From Globisporangium splendens (taxonomy: Eukaryota; Oomycota; Peronosporomycetes; Pythiales; Pythiaceae): 64,000 nucleotides of DNA. Where the stretch lies: positions 223,105-287,104 of the forward strand of contig VFIW01000059.1 in NCBI GenBank assembly GCA_006386115.1. Reading direction: 5' to 3'. Position numbers and translations under genes: made by a program. Of this stretch, positions 20,096 through 30,700 are shown piece after piece. Position 1 is the stretch's first letter, and each line of letters starts with the position of its first letter. Below the pieces are notes generated by a model. That model was given only the letters and a program-made list of their open reading frames with translations. It was not told the DNA's origin and ran no database searches.

Positions 20096-23000
20096 CTACA
20101 AGCTCTGTTCGTAGCTGTGAACCACGTCGGGAACATCAGACTGAAGAGTCTCTCGAGGTTCCCACGTGTCTGAGTCCGGTGGATAGCCAAGCCACCGTAC
20201 TCTGTAGAAGCGTTGACGGTTCAACGACTTCTCTCCTCGACGACGAGTCGATCGATCCTCATGATCGACTATCGACTCAACGATCCAACGGCGCTCTCCC
20301 TGATGATCGATCAGAGGAGGTGGGGTTGAACGCGAAAACGATTGAGCGACTCTGGAAGAGTGCTTACCGCGCTCAGATCGAGGCTCTTGAAGTTCGCAAC
20401 GCGGTACTCGAAGACCGGTGCGAAAGCCTCGAAGACCGGTTGAAGGAGCAGGAGTCGAAGATCGACTTGCTGTTCGATGGTCTTGCCCAGCGTTCGGCAA
20501 TGGAGTCACGTTTCGAACAGAGGTTCGAGAAGATTCAAGCCGAGCTTGAACGACTCCAGAAGGCTGAGAAAGCTCGTGATGCGTATCACGAACGTCTACT
20601 GCGCTCTGTGGAAGAGGCAGGGGTTTCTCTTGAGATACTTCGGAAGGAGTATCATGGTCGCCTTCTCGCGTTGGAGACAATAAAGGACGAGTCCTTTGAT
20701 GTGCTTCAGCGCCTTTATGCCGAGAAGAAGCTCCATGGCGATGAGTTACAGACTCTTCGCGAGCTGGCGGAGCGACTTCAGGATCAACTTGATCGTCTGC
20801 CAAAGGCTCTATAGGGTTCGCTGACCCACTTGGAAGATAAGGCTTTAGTCTACCTACGTAGAACGTAAGGTGTAGTCGCATGCGTTTAGGAATGTCTAGT
20901 GTGTATGCATCCCCATTGCATTTAACTACCCTGAACGGTCCAATATATCTTGGCAGAAGTTTCGAGCTTCCCAAGTTAGACACTGCATGTTCAGGCAGGT
21001 TCGCCGTGCTAAGTAATACAAGATCATTGATCTTATAAACTTGCTTGTTCTTCCTTCCGCTCTTGTCTGCTTGTTCCTTTTGCAGATCCTGAGCCTTCGC
21101 GATTGCGTCTCGAACAAACCTCACAACGGCTTGTCTCCTCACAACAAAGTCATCGACTTGCTGTTCCTCACGACTTGTTAGGTCGTTGAGGGGTTTCATC
21201 GAGTCAAAATTCGCTTTTAACTCTGTGACAGCATTCAGATCCGACTGTGGCTCCTTAGCCATAGTCTCTCCCCCACTTAAGGTAGAAACCTCTCCCACTA
21301 GTGACGCTGGCACTCTCGGATGGAGTCCGTAGTTCACATAGAACGGGGTATGACCTGTCGAGACATGCGTGGAGTTGTTCAACGCAAACTCAGCGAGAGG
21401 GAGAAACTCGCTCCACTCTCCGAAAGACGTCGCATAACTGCGCAACACGTCCTCCAGAACACGATTCACTCGTTCAGTTTGACCATCTGTCTCTGGGTGT
21501 GCTGCTGTTGACATGGATAGTTTCGTATCCAAAATGCCAAGCAGAGTACGCCAGAATCTGGATGTAAACCGAGTGTCACGGTCTGATACGATCTCTGAGG
21601 ACAGACCATGTAGGCGGAACACCACGTCTACAAAGACTTTCGCAGTCATCTCTGCCGAGATCTTGTCCGAGACCGGGGTAAGATGCACCATCTTACTGAA
21701 TCGGTCCACAAACACCAGGACACCATTCCTGCGATGTTTGTCCCTTGGAAGTCCGAATATGAAATCCATACTCACAGACTTCCAACTGTCCTGAGGGACA
21801 GGTAATGAACGAAGTGGGGCCCGAGTAGAGCCGGATGGCTTAACTCTTTGGCACACTTCGCAAGTACGCACATACTTGCGAACCCACTTGTACATGTGAG
21901 GCCAGTAGTAATCTCGAGACAAGCTGAGAAACGTTTTCTCACGTCCGAGATGGCCACTCGAAGGACCGTCATGATACTCGTACAAGAGTCGATGACGCAG
22001 ACCTTCGTCGTTGGGGACAACGATCCTCGCTGGATCCCCTTCGTCAACCGCATAATACAACAGCTCATTGTGCATGCTGTAACGGTGAACACGCGATCTT
22101 GCTCTTGATGGGAGGTTTTGGAGTGCCTTATCTGAGGGATTCTTGAAATACTTGATCAGTTCTTGACATGCTTCGTCTCGCTTGTAGCCCTCAGCGATTT
22201 CTTCTTGGATTGTGCTTGCCACTCCCGTAGCAATCGTGTTGACGTCTTCACAGAGTCGGCACGCTCCGTTCGTGTCGTCACTCTTGTTCTTCGGATCATA
22301 GTCCGGACGTCTTGACAAAGCGTCAGCAAGTATGTTGGACTTGCCGGGCTTGTAGTGTACAACAAAATTATACTCAGCAAAGAAGGAAAACCATCTTGCC
22401 ATTCTTTGCGACAAATGAGGAGTCTTTACTGCCGTACGCAGAGATGCGCGATCAGTGTAGATGGCAAAGCGCTCCTCGCCAAGCAGATACACACGGAACT
22501 TGACCAAAGAATACTTCATCGCCAGAAGTTCTTTGTCATGAACTGGGTAGTTCCGCTCTGCGGGTCGGAGTTGTCGTGACTGATACGACACAACTCGCTC
22601 GTGACCCTCATCATCGTGTTGCATTAAGGCGCAACCGATGGCATAGTCGCTCGCATCGCAGACGACGTGGAACGGCTTGTCGTGGTTTGGCAGAGCCAAC
22701 ACAGGAGCTTCTCGAAGACTCCTCTTGACTTCTTCGAACGCCGTCTGATGGTCTTTCGACCACTTCCACTCAACGTCTTTCTTCAAGAGCTGTGTGAGGG
22801 GTTGCACCAACGCTGCATAATTGCGCGTGTACTTGTGCAAGTAGTTGGCTAAACCCAACCACTGTCGCAGCTGTTTGACGTTCTGAGGCACTGGCCAATC
22901 GTCAATAGCTTTGACCTTCTCCGGATCGACTCGAACACCGCTCTTGCCCACAAAACAACCGAGAACAGGGATCTCAGGGGCGAAGAACATGCACTTCTTC

Positions 23001-25006
23001 AAGTTTGTGTAGAGCTTGTTCTCACGCACGACCTGGAATACTTGACGAAGATGATCGAGATGAACATCGACATCAGACTTCCCATTCGTGGCCTTACTAT
23101 GAACGAAAAAGTCGTCAAAGTAACTTGGTGCAAATGTTCGCAGAGGACGAAGAACGTTCGTGACCATTCGATTGAAGGTCGCAGGAGCATTCTTCAGTCC
23201 CTGTGGCATCACTAACCATTCCCACAGCATACCACTCGGGGTACTCACTGCGGTCAACGGAACATCGTCTTCGCGCATTCGAATCTGATAGAACCCATCT
23301 TTCAGATCGATAGCACTAAAGACGGTGCTGCCAACCATTCCATCAAGGATCATGTCCTTGCGTGGAACCGGAGTCTGGGCTGGAATTGTCGCGTCATTCA
23401 GCTTGTTGAAAGCGTGAACAATGCGCCAACCTCCAGTTGCCTTCTTCACACAGAAAGTGGGGCTGCAATGCGGAGACTTACTCTCTCGCACATGACCAGC
23501 CTTAGCACGTTGTGCAAAGAACTCGTCGATTGCCTCGACTTGTTCCTTTGGCAACGGCCACTGTCTTGTGATGCAGTATTTCGTGCCAGGAAGTACATCG
23601 ATCTCATGACGAATGCCTCTGTCGAATGGCAATTCGTCCGGCACCTTGTCAGGGAAAATGTCTTCATATTCTCTGGCAAGCGCATACACGGGGTTCTTCT
23701 TGAGGGCGTCCCACGACTGCTCCTCGAACCTTTCCTTCCGTGTCTTTTCGTCCGACACATCTGCATCCGCACTTGATGCTGTGTTGACGAAGCTTTCGTC
23801 GACCATTTCGACGATCACACACACCTGCGCAATATCGCCTCTCGCTAGGCTGCGCTCCAGTGTCTTCTTGCTCATCGGCGGCAAGGAAATCAACTCTTGG
23901 ACTGAACTTGGGGGATTTTCAATCTTCACGTGACGGATTACATCCACGCCACCTTCTTCATTGTAGACCGCGATATTCACAAACTCGCTTGGAATGTCTT
24001 GTGCTTGGACACTCCCTTCGTCATCACCACTTGTACCTTGATCAGGGGTACTCAAAACTCTTGGCGAAAAACTTCTCTTGCTGGTCTTCTTCTTCTTGCC
24101 TTGGGAAGGGTGTTTGTTCCTCTTCCATTCACTCTTGTCAACGCCATCGCGAACCTTGTCGTCGTCGATGGCAAAGGAGACAGTCTTTTTCTGGCGCCTG
24201 ACTGCTCCACCTCCGTTCATCTTCTTCAAAATGGGTACCACTTGTGAACATGGGGGGCCATCGCACACCACAATATCACAAGGGACATCTGGGATCTCTT
24301 CCACAGATGTATACACCCATACAACTTCATCCGTTGTTGTGCAGCACAAGTCAACATCGCGTGACTTGTCAACGGAGATCTTCATATTCATCCAGTCAAT
24401 GCTAGGTTGGTAACGCTTCAACCACGGCATTCCCAGGATGATGTCAAACTTGTCATCGAGGTCGAGTAAAATGAACTCGTCTTCACCTCGGAAATCTTCA
24501 CACTTGATTGCCAAACGAATGACTCTCTTCGGCATCTTCACAGTTGACCCATTTGCCAACCGGACAATCATCATCTTCTCTTCATTCGCATCAGGCACGA
24601 AGACACCATGCCTGACGATCACTTCATTTCGAACAAAGTTGCTCGACGCACCAGTGTCAACCAAAGCTCGTAGAGGCGTTGCAATACCGTCTACGTGAAC
24701 TTTGTGAACGATCAAACTTGACGTTTGACTGACACTCTTCTCACTCATAGTGGAAACTGCATGTGCATCATGCACATTGGGGCCAGAGTCCTGTGTTTCC
24801 ACAACATCCACAGTCCTCTTTTCCGGGCCAGTAGGATGCCCCGCCCCTACTGTCCATTCCCGTTTTTTGGCCCAGGTGACCGATCGAACCGACGACCGTA
24901 AGAACGATCGTGGTTGTTCGAACGAGCACCCTGTGTCGTTTGCCGACCCGGCAAAGACACCTTGCAGTTCCGAGCAATGTGACCCGGCTTCCCGCAACGG
25001 AAACAC
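20096..25006 (-). CDS. pol: Pol polyprotein of element B
   Basis: 1636 codons, open throughout, entered by -1 frameshifting near 24865. Protease near residue 118 (LVDTGASSNFV), reverse transcriptase (SYFDDFFVHS near 630; TVFSAIDLKDGFYQIRM), RNase H (HVVCDASDYAIGCALM; the usual TDHASL reads TDRASL, a possible loss of a conserved His), integrase (GHLGREKTFL...CEVCQRVKP; VSMDFIFGL, IVSDRDTRFT, ETDGQTERVN) and a C-terminal chromodomain (RWIVESIVDHED...FYRVRWLGYPPDSDTWEP). The Pro/Ser-rich linker before the chromodomain lies opposite the coiled coil of the antisense gene. It is close to pol of elements C and E. Confidence 0.93.
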   Translation of the reverse strand: MFPLREAGSHCSELQGVFAGSANDTGCSFEQPRSFLRSSVRSVTWAKKREWTVGAGHPTGPEKRTVDVVETQDSGPNVHDAHAVSTMSEKSVSQTSSLIVHKVHVDGIATPLRALVDTGASSNFVRNEVIVRHGVFVPDANEEKMMIVRLANGSTVKMPKRVIRLAIKCEDFRGEDEFILLDLDDKFDIILGMPWLKRYQPSIDWMNMKISVDKSRDVDLCCTTTDEVVWVYTSVEEIPDVPCDIVVCDGPPCSQVVPILKKMNGGGAVRRQKKTVSFAIDDDKVRDGVDKSEWKRNKHPSQGKKKKTSKRSFSPRVLSTPDQGTSGDDEGSVQAQDIPSEFVNIAVYNEEGGVDVIRHVKIENPPSSVQELISLPPMSKKTLERSLARGDIAQVCVIVEMVDESFVNTASSADADVSDEKTRKERFEEQSWDALKKNPVYALAREYEDIFPDKVPDELPFDRGIRHEIDVLPGTKYCITRQWPLPKEQVEAIDEFFAQRAKAGHVRESKSPHCSPTFCVKKATGGWRIVHAFNKLNDATIPAQTPVPRKDMILDGMVGSTVFSAIDLKDGFYQIRMREDDVPLTAVSTPSGMLWEWLVMPQGLKNAPATFNRMVTNVLRPLRTFAPSYFDDFFVHSKATNGKSDVDVHLDHLRQVFQVVRENKLYTNLKKCMFFAPEIPVLGCFVGKSGVRVDPEKVKAIDDWPVPQNVKQLRQWLGLANYLHKYTRNYAALVQPLTQLLKKDVEWKWSKDHQTAFEEVKRSLREAPVLALPNHDKPFHVVCDASDYAIGCALMQHDDEGHERVVSYQSRQLRPAERNYPVHDKELLAMKYSLVKFRVYLLGEERFAIYTDRASLRTAVKTPHLSQRMARWFSFFAEYNFVVHYKPGKSNILADALSRRPDYDPKNKSDDTNGACRLCEDVNTIATGVASTIQEEIAEGYKRDEACQELIKYFKNPSDKALQNLPSRARSRVHRYSMHNELLYYAVDEGDPARIVVPNDEGLRHRLLYEYHDGPSSGHLGREKTFLSLSRDYYWPHMYKWVRKYVRTCEVCQRVKPSGSTRAPLRSLPVPQDSWKSVSMDFIFGLPRDKHRRNGVLVFVDRFSKMVHLTPVSDKISAEMTAKVFVDVVFRLHGLSSEIVSDRDTRFTSRFWRTLLGILDTKLSMSTAAHPETDGQTERVNRVLEDVLRSYATSFGEWSEFLPLAEFALNNSTHVSTGHTPFYVNYGLHPRVPASLVGEVSTLSGGETMAKEPQSDLNAVTELKANFDSMKPLNDLTSREEQQVDDFVVRRQAVVRFVRDAIAKAQDLQKEQADKSGRKNKQVYKINDLVLLSTANLPEHAVSNLGSSKLLPRYIGPFRVVKCNGDAYTLDIPKRMRLHLTFYVGRLKPYLPSGSANPIEPLADDQVDPEVAPPAREESVTHRHGASSRHKGAEAHQRTRPLLSPTREGDHDTPSEVSQEKPLPLPQSAVDVRDTHHELSQPSGVVQARLESSRTSVRNVTPLPNAGQDHRTASRSSTPAPSTGLRGFRTGLRVPRCELQEPRSERGKHSSRVAQSFSRSTPPPLIDHQGERRWIVESIVDHEDRSTRRRGEKSLNRQRFYRVRWLGYPPDSDTWEPRETLQSDVPDVVHSYEQSL
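24829..24868 (-). promoter_or_regulatory. -1 ribosomal frameshift site, element B
   Basis: Heptamer A AAA AAC (24868-24862) in the gag zero frame, a 9-nt spacer, then a stem CAGTAGG/CCTACTG (24852-24846 with 24835-24829) enclosing a G-rich loop. The gag stop TAG is in the stem. Confidence 0.8.
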
Positions 25007-25905
25007 TTTCCATCGTTGCGAGGACGCTCATTCCCAGGCGTGGAAATGTACGAGATGTCCATGGGCTCGGGACCATCATGCGCAACATTTGATTGCCGCA
25101 TTGGTCTTGACGCGAACCCATGGAACTTCGCTTGCTTGATGCTGAACTCTTCTTGCATCGCGCGCTCAATGGCTTCGTCCAGCGTCTTGGGATACTCGCG
25201 GAACAGTTGGTTCCGAATCGGACCATCGTTCAGACCCGCCATGAACGTCACGACTTGCGTCGAAACGTCGATCGGCTCGTCAACGATGCTCGACACCAAG
25301 TAGCGAGCACGTTGTGCATACGAGTGAAGGTCGAAACGGCCTTGACGAAGCTTGAGGAACTCGGCGCGTGCACGGAACTCACTCTGTGAAGGTTCAAACG
25401 CCTTCTTGAGCTCGGTCTTGAAGTGGTCGTAGCTGGGGAAGCAGTTTAGATCGACTAAACGCTTACCATAAGCCCAGCTCTTCGCACGACCCGCAAGGTT
25501 GGACATCGTGAACAACACTTGCTGCGAAGGGTCTCGCAGTTGCTTTGCAGTGACCGCTGCATCCAACTCGACGAACCATCGTAAGAGGGGTTCATTCTCC
25601 CCGCCGCGATACGGAGAGACGTCAAGCTTCAGTGGCACCGTCCTGATTGAGGAAACAGGGGTTGCGACCTGCTTCCGGGAGGACATGATCTCGTGGTGCA
25701 TGAAGCAGACCACCGCGCTCTTCTGGTCCTCCGGAGACGCCGACCGAAGCAGACTGACCACAGCAGCCTCTCTGATGGCATCTCGCATGCGCTCAAGCGC
25801 CATCCACTCATGAGAAGACAAATGAGGGAAACCCTCAACAGTCAACTCGACAGTTTTCCGTACTGCTGACCGAGTGGGGTCTTTCCTGTAGTCATCCATG
25901 TCCAA
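24847..25905 (-). CDS. gag: Gag of element B
   Basis: 352 aa from ATG 25905. N-terminal acidic helix (MDMDDYRKDPTRSAV), capsid-like core (LLRWFVELDAAVTAKQLRDP, NLAGRAKSWAYGKRL, LKLRQGRFDLHSYAQRARYL; about residues 95-260), one CCHC knuckle (CFRCGKPGHIARNC near residue 300) and a basic tail. Colinear with the gag of elements C, D and E. Intact. Confidence 0.93.
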   Translation of the reverse strand: MDMDDYRKDPTRSAVRKTVELTVEGFPHLSSHEWMALERMRDAIREAAVVSLLRSASPEDQKSAVVCFMHHEIMSSRKQVATPVSSIRTVPLKLDVSPYRGGENEPLLRWFVELDAAVTAKQLRDPSQQVLFTMSNLAGRAKSWAYGKRLVDLNCFPSYDHFKTELKKAFEPSQSEFRARAEFLKLRQGRFDLHSYAQRARYLVSSIVDEPIDVSTQVVTFMAGLNDGPIRNQLFREYPKTLDEAIERAMQEEFSIKQAKFHGFASRPMRQSNVAHDGPEPMDISYISTPGNERPRNDGKCFRCGKPGHIARNCKVSLPGRQTTQGARSNNHDRSYGRRFDRSPGPKNGNGQ

Positions 25906-25991
25906 ATGATGCTCTCAGTTTTCCTTAAATGAATGCTCGACGTGCTAAAGCCGCGTCTTCAAACCCCTCACTTCACTGGGTCGTTGAAGGA

Positions 25992-26008
25992 CGCTCGAAG
26001 TGCTACCA
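25992..26008 (-). other. Primer binding site of element B
   Basis: TGGTAGCACTTCGAGCG on the minus strand, 1 nt from the LTR. Confidence 0.75.
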
Positions 26009-26009
26009 G

Positions 26010-26649
26010 TGTAAGAGGGACGCTGTTCCAAACAGTCCTCACACACGGCAACACACGCTTGTGCCAGAGGAAGCGTATCTCCCTACTTGGAGGAGGAATA
26101 AACTTGAGGGCTTGGGAGGAAATTGTAACTGAATTGAAAATGGTGATGGTTCCCTGTCGCTACTTACTACTGAACCCAGGATCTACACTTTTATAACTAC
26201 AACCTAACATACACAATACACCTATGATATGATATAAAAACCTTGGGTACACTAGGTTTGACCGACGGGATCTTCTAGAAGCTTGAACTTCAAGTCTTGT
26301 ATAAAATCCATGCAAAGTGATTGGCTCGCGCCACTCACTCCAGGTGGCAGACACACGTCGGTCTCGTCGCCAGTCCAGTTTCCCAAGCAGGAACCATCAC
26401 TCAGTACTTGATTAGTGCATGGATGTCATTGCTCAGTACTGATTAGTACATGAGAACAACATTCTGCACTGATCAGCACAGAGAACTTTTGTGACCTCAT
26501 CGGATGACGCCACACGTGCATGTGGGGACTGTCTTACTGTAATCCCTTTGTTATTTGTGTCTCCACGATGCACGCTGAAGGTGGTGTGTGACACACTAGA
26601 TCTGGGAACAGATCCACCTTCATGTAATGGCTGGTTATGGCCCATTACA
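26010..26649 (-). repeat. LTR shared by elements B and C (type 1)
   Basis: 640 bp, TGTAAGAGGG...CCCATTACA. On its left is the primer binding site of B, on its right the polypurine tract of C, so one LTR serves as 5' LTR of B and 3' LTR of C. The CRE-like pair is decayed here (TGACCTCA and TGACGCCA). Confidence 0.9.
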
Positions 26650-26666
26650 TCATCCCCTCCTTAAAT
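26650..26666 (-). other. Polypurine tract of element C
   Basis: TTTAAGGAGGGGATGA-type tract on the minus strand, directly adjoining the LTR. Confidence 0.75.
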
Positions 26667-26725
26667 TCACAAGTACCTTGCGTACTTTTGCAGACCTTTC
26701 GGAGCAGTTCACTTTCCATTCGGCA

Positions 26726-27793
26726 ATGAAGCGACCAAGTGACCAAGTGAACCGTGAAGAACGTCCGTCGTCCAAGCGACAGCAGACAGCTCCAGAACTC
26801 TTCGACATTTCTCCCATTCTGAAGAAGAAGTGGGAGCTCGAGTTCTACAAGGAGCGGTTCTTCAGTTGGCGTCAGATCAACGATCGCGATGATCCGAACC
26901 AACACATCGCAGCCCAGAGAGACTCATGGCGAACATTTGTTCGTCTTGAGAATGAGAACAAGATGGAGCGTCTTCTTCGTCGTGGCAATGCTCGTGCCGA
27001 AAGAAGAACTCTCGCTGACGACAGAGCGAACCGTAGCTCTGGTCGTCGTAGTGTCGCCCCTGGCGACGCTACAAGCAGTTCTCATAGCTGCGGACCACGT
27101 CGGGAACATCAGACTCCAATGTCTGACGAGGTTCCCACGTGTCCGAGCTCGGTGGATATCCACGCCACCGAACTCTGTAGAAGCGTTGATGGTTCAACTG
27201 CTCCTTTCCTCGACGATGAGTCGGTCGATCTTCATGATCAACAATCGACTCAACCACCCAGCGATGCTCTCCCTGAGAGTCTAACAACGGGGGTGGGGCT
27301 GAACGAGAAAACGATTGAGCGACTCTGGAAGTGGAAGAGTGCTCATCGTGGGCAAATCGAGGCTTTGCAGCAGCGTTGTTCGACACTTGAGGAACGCTGC
27401 GAGAGTCTCGAGAACCTTGTCGCCGATCATGAGTCGAAGATCGACGTCCTGACAGAAGGTTCTGCCCAGTGTTCGGCTTTGGAGTCCCGTTACGAGGAAC
27501 GGTTCCAACAGGTTCAGGACGAACTTGTTCGACTCCAGAAGAACGAGAAGTCTCGTGAGTTGGCTCACGATCGCCTGTTGCGCTCTGTGGAAGAGGCAGG
27601 TTCGGCTCTCGAGGTACTTCGTGGCGAGTACCATTCTCGTCTTCAAGCGTTGGAGGCAGTGAAGGACCAATCCTTCGACGTCCTGCAACTCCTGTACGCC
27701 GAGAAGAATCTCCAGAGCGATGAGCTGTTTGCTCTTCGCAATCAAGTGGAGAGGCTTCACGATCAGCTCGATCGTTTGCGGAAGATCTCGTAG
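26726..27793 (+). CDS. Antisense gene of element C, coiled-coil protein
   Basis: 355 aa from ATG 26726, exactly 77 bp inside the LTR, as in elements B and E. Basic N-terminus (MKRPSDQVNREERPSSKRQ), an aromatic motif (FYKERFFSWRQI) and a Ser/Asp-rich middle. From about residue 205 there is a long coiled coil ending QVERLHDQLDRLRKIS. The last 725 bp (27069-27793) are antisense to the end of pol C. In the final 69 residues it matches the element B copy at 50 positions (hand count), while the opposing pol linker matches at only 32 of 73. This suggests selection on the antisense protein. Family and function are unknown; a regulator, RNA-binding or particle protein are all possible. Confidence 0.7.
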   Translation: MKRPSDQVNREERPSSKRQQTAPELFDISPILKKKWELEFYKERFFSWRQINDRDDPNQHIAAQRDSWRTFVRLENENKMERLLRRGNARAERRTLADDRANRSSGRRSVAPGDATSSSHSCGPRREHQTPMSDEVPTCPSSVDIHATELCRSVDGSTAPFLDDESVDLHDQQSTQPPSDALPESLTTGVGLNEKTIERLWKWKSAHRGQIEALQQRCSTLEERCESLENLVADHESKIDVLTEGSAQCSALESRYEERFQQVQDELVRLQKNEKSRELAHDRLLRSVEEAGSALEVLRGEYHSRLQALEAVKDQSFDVLQLLYAEKNLQSDELFALRNQVERLHDQLDRLRKIS

Positions 27794-30700
27794 GATCCGC
27801 AGATCCACTTGGAAGGTAAGGCTTTAGTCTACCCACATAAAATGTCGGGTGTAGACGCACGCGTGTAGGTATGTCTAGCGTGTATGCATCCCCATTGCAT
27901 TTAACTACCCTGAACGGTCCGGTGAACCTTGGCAGAAGCTTGGAGCTTCCCAAGTTGGACACTGCATGTTCAGGCAGGTTCGCCGTGCTAAGTAATACAA
28001 GATCATTGATCTTATAAACTTGCTTGTTCTTCCTTCCGCTCTTGTCTGCTTGTTCCTTTTGCAGATCCTGAGCCTTCGCGATTGCGTCTCGAACAAACCT
28101 CACAACGGCTTGTCTCCTCACGATAAAGTCATCGACTTGCTGCCCTTCACGACCCGTTAGGTCGTCGAGGGGTTTCATCGAGTCAAAATTGGCTTTCAAC
28201 TCGGAAGCAGCATTCAGGTCGTAAGACGACTTCGGCTTGTTACCATGAGCCGGAGTCCCTCCCCCACTTAAGGTAGAGACCTCACCCATTATGGAAGCAG
28301 GCACTCGAGGATGAATGCCATAGTTCACATAAAAGGGAGAGTGACCTGTCGAGACATGCGTGGAGTTGTTCAACGCAAACTCGGCAAGAGGGAGAAACTC
28401 ACTCCACTCTTTGAAAGACGTTGCGTAGCTGCGCAACACGTCTTCGAGGACACGATTCACTCGTTCTGTTTGACCGTCCGTTTCAGGGTGTGCCGCTGTT
28501 GACATGGACAACTTGGTGTCCAGAAGTCCGAACAGTGCACGCCAGAACTTGGACGTGAAACGGGTGTCACGGTCAGACACGATCTCGACTGGTAGTTCGT
28601 GCAGACGGAATACGACGTCTACAAAGACCTTGGCAGTCTTCTCAGCAGAGATCTTGTCCGAAACAGGCGCAAGATGAACCATCTTGCTGAATCGGTCCAC
28701 AAACACAAGGATGCCATTGCGTCCATGTGTGTCTCTTGGAAGTCCGAATATGAAATCCATACTCACAGACTTCCAACTATCCGATGGGACAGCCAATGAA
28801 CGAAGTGGTGCCTGCGTGGAACCAGAGGGTTTCACTCGTTGGCAGATCTCGCAAGTCCTCACATACTTGCGAACCCACTTGTACATGTGTGGCCAGTAGT
28901 AATCCCGGGAAAGACTGAGAAACGTTTTCTCACGTCCGAGATGGCCACCCGAAGGATTGTCATGGTACTCATACAAGAGTCGATGACGCAGACCTTCGTC
29001 GTTGGGAACAACAACCCTTGCTGTATCCCCTTGTTCGACCGCATAGTACAACAACCTATTGTGTACTCGGAAGCGGTGAACTCGCGATCTTGTGCGCGAC
29101 GGAAGACCTTGCAGTGCTTTGTCGGAAGGGTCCTTGAAGTACTTCAACAAGTCCCGACATGTTTCGTCAGACTTGTACCCTTCGACGATCTCTTCTCGCA
29201 CTGTAGTCGCAGCTCGCACCGCGATCGCTTGAACATCTTCACAGAGTCGACACGCTCCATCCGTGTCCTCACTCTTGGTCTTCGGATCGTAATCCGGACG
29301 TCTTGACAGCGCATCGGCTAAGATGTTCGTCTTGCCTGGCTTGTAGTGTACAACAAAGTTGTACTCTGCAAAGAAGGAGAACCATCTCGCCATTCTTTGC
29401 GACAAATGAGGAGTCTTTACTGCCGTACGCAGAGATGCGTGATCAGTGTAGATAGCAAAGCGTTCCTCGCCAAGCAGATACACACGGAACTTGACCAAAG
29501 AATACTTCATCGCCAGAAGTTCCTTGTCATGAACTGGGTAGTTCCGCTCTGCGGGTCGGAGTTGTCGTGACTGATACGACACAACTCGCTCATGACCCTC
29601 ATCATCGTGTTGCATCAACGCGCAACCGATGGCATAGTCGCTCGCATCGCAGACGACGTGGAACGGCTTGTCGTGGTTTGGCAGAGCCAAGACAGGAGCT
29701 TCTCGAAGACTCCTCTTGACTTCTTCGAACGCCGTCTGATGGTCTTTCGACCACTTCCACTCAACGTCTTTCTTCAAGAGTTGTGTGAGGGGTTGCACCA
29801 ACGCTGCATAATTGCGCGTGTACTTGTGCAAGTAGTTGGCTAAACCCAACCATTGTCGCAGCTGTTTGACATTCTGAGGCACTGGCCAATCGTCAATAGC
29901 TTTGACCTTCTCCAGATCGACTCGAACACCGCTCTTGCCCACAAAACAACCGAGAACAGGGATCTCGGGGGCGAAGAACATGCACTTCTTCAAGTTTGCG
30001 TAGAGTTTATTCTCACACATGACCTGGAAAACTTGACGAAGATGATCGAGATGAACATCGACATCAGACTTCCCATTCGCGGCCTTACTATGAACGAAGA
30101 TGTCGTCAAAGTAACTTGGTGCAAATGTTCGCAGAGGACGAAGAACGTTCGTGACCATTCGATTGAAGGTCGCAGGAGCATTCTTCAGTCCCTGTGGCAT
30201 CACTAACCATTCCCACAACATACCACTCGGGGTACTCACTGCGGTTAGTGGGACATCGTCTTCGCGCATTCGAATCTGATAGAACCCATCTTTCAGATCG
30301 ACGGCACTGAAGACGGTGCTGCCAACCATTCCATCAAGGATCATGTCCTTGCGTGGAACCGGAGTCTGGGCCGGAATTGTCGCGTCGTTCAGCTTGTTGA
30401 AAGCATGAACAATGCGCCAACCTCCAGTTGCCTTCTTCACGCAGAAAGTGGGGCTGCAATGCGGAGACTTGCTCTCCCGCACATGACCAGCCTTAGCACG
30501 TTGTGCAAAGAACTCGTCGATTGCCTCGACTTGTTCCTTTGGCAACGGCCACTGTCTTGTGATGCAGTATTTCGTGCCAGGAAGTACATCAATCTCATGA
30601 CGAATGCCTCTGTCGAATGGCAATTCGTCCGGCACCTTGTCAGGGAAGATGTCTTCATATTCCCTGGTAAGCGCATACACGGGGTTCTTCTTGAGGGCGT

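Larger units (their letters stand above)
11235..20814 (+). pseudogene. Antisense gene of element B, split by element A
   Basis: The plus-strand frame starts at ATG 11235 (MKRSSDQAKREEQPEPK), 77 bp from the LTR edge. It is cut at 11286 by the insertion of element A and resumes at 19818, running to a stop at 20814. Its C-terminal 719 bp (20096-20814) lie antisense to the end of pol B, including the chromodomain. Homologous frames are intact in element C (26726-27793) and element E (63741-62713). The protein is charged, with a basic N-terminus, an aromatic motif (FYKELFFLWRKM) and a long C-terminal coiled coil from about the last 140 residues. Function unknown. Confidence 0.7.
10553..26649 (-). 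mobile_element. Ty3/gypsy element B (minus strand), interrupted by element A
   Basis: Order on the minus strand: 5' LTR 26649-26010, primer binding site, gag 25905-24847, pol 25006-20096, an antisense gene on the plus strand, polypurine tract, 3' LTR 11158-10553. The internal region is split by an 8.5-kb insertion (11287-19817). The two LTRs are of different types (10553-11158 like element E, 26010-26649 like element C), so B is probably a recombinant and not a single intact insertion. Its pol frame is open throughout. The right LTR doubles as the 3' LTR of element C. Confidence 0.85.
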
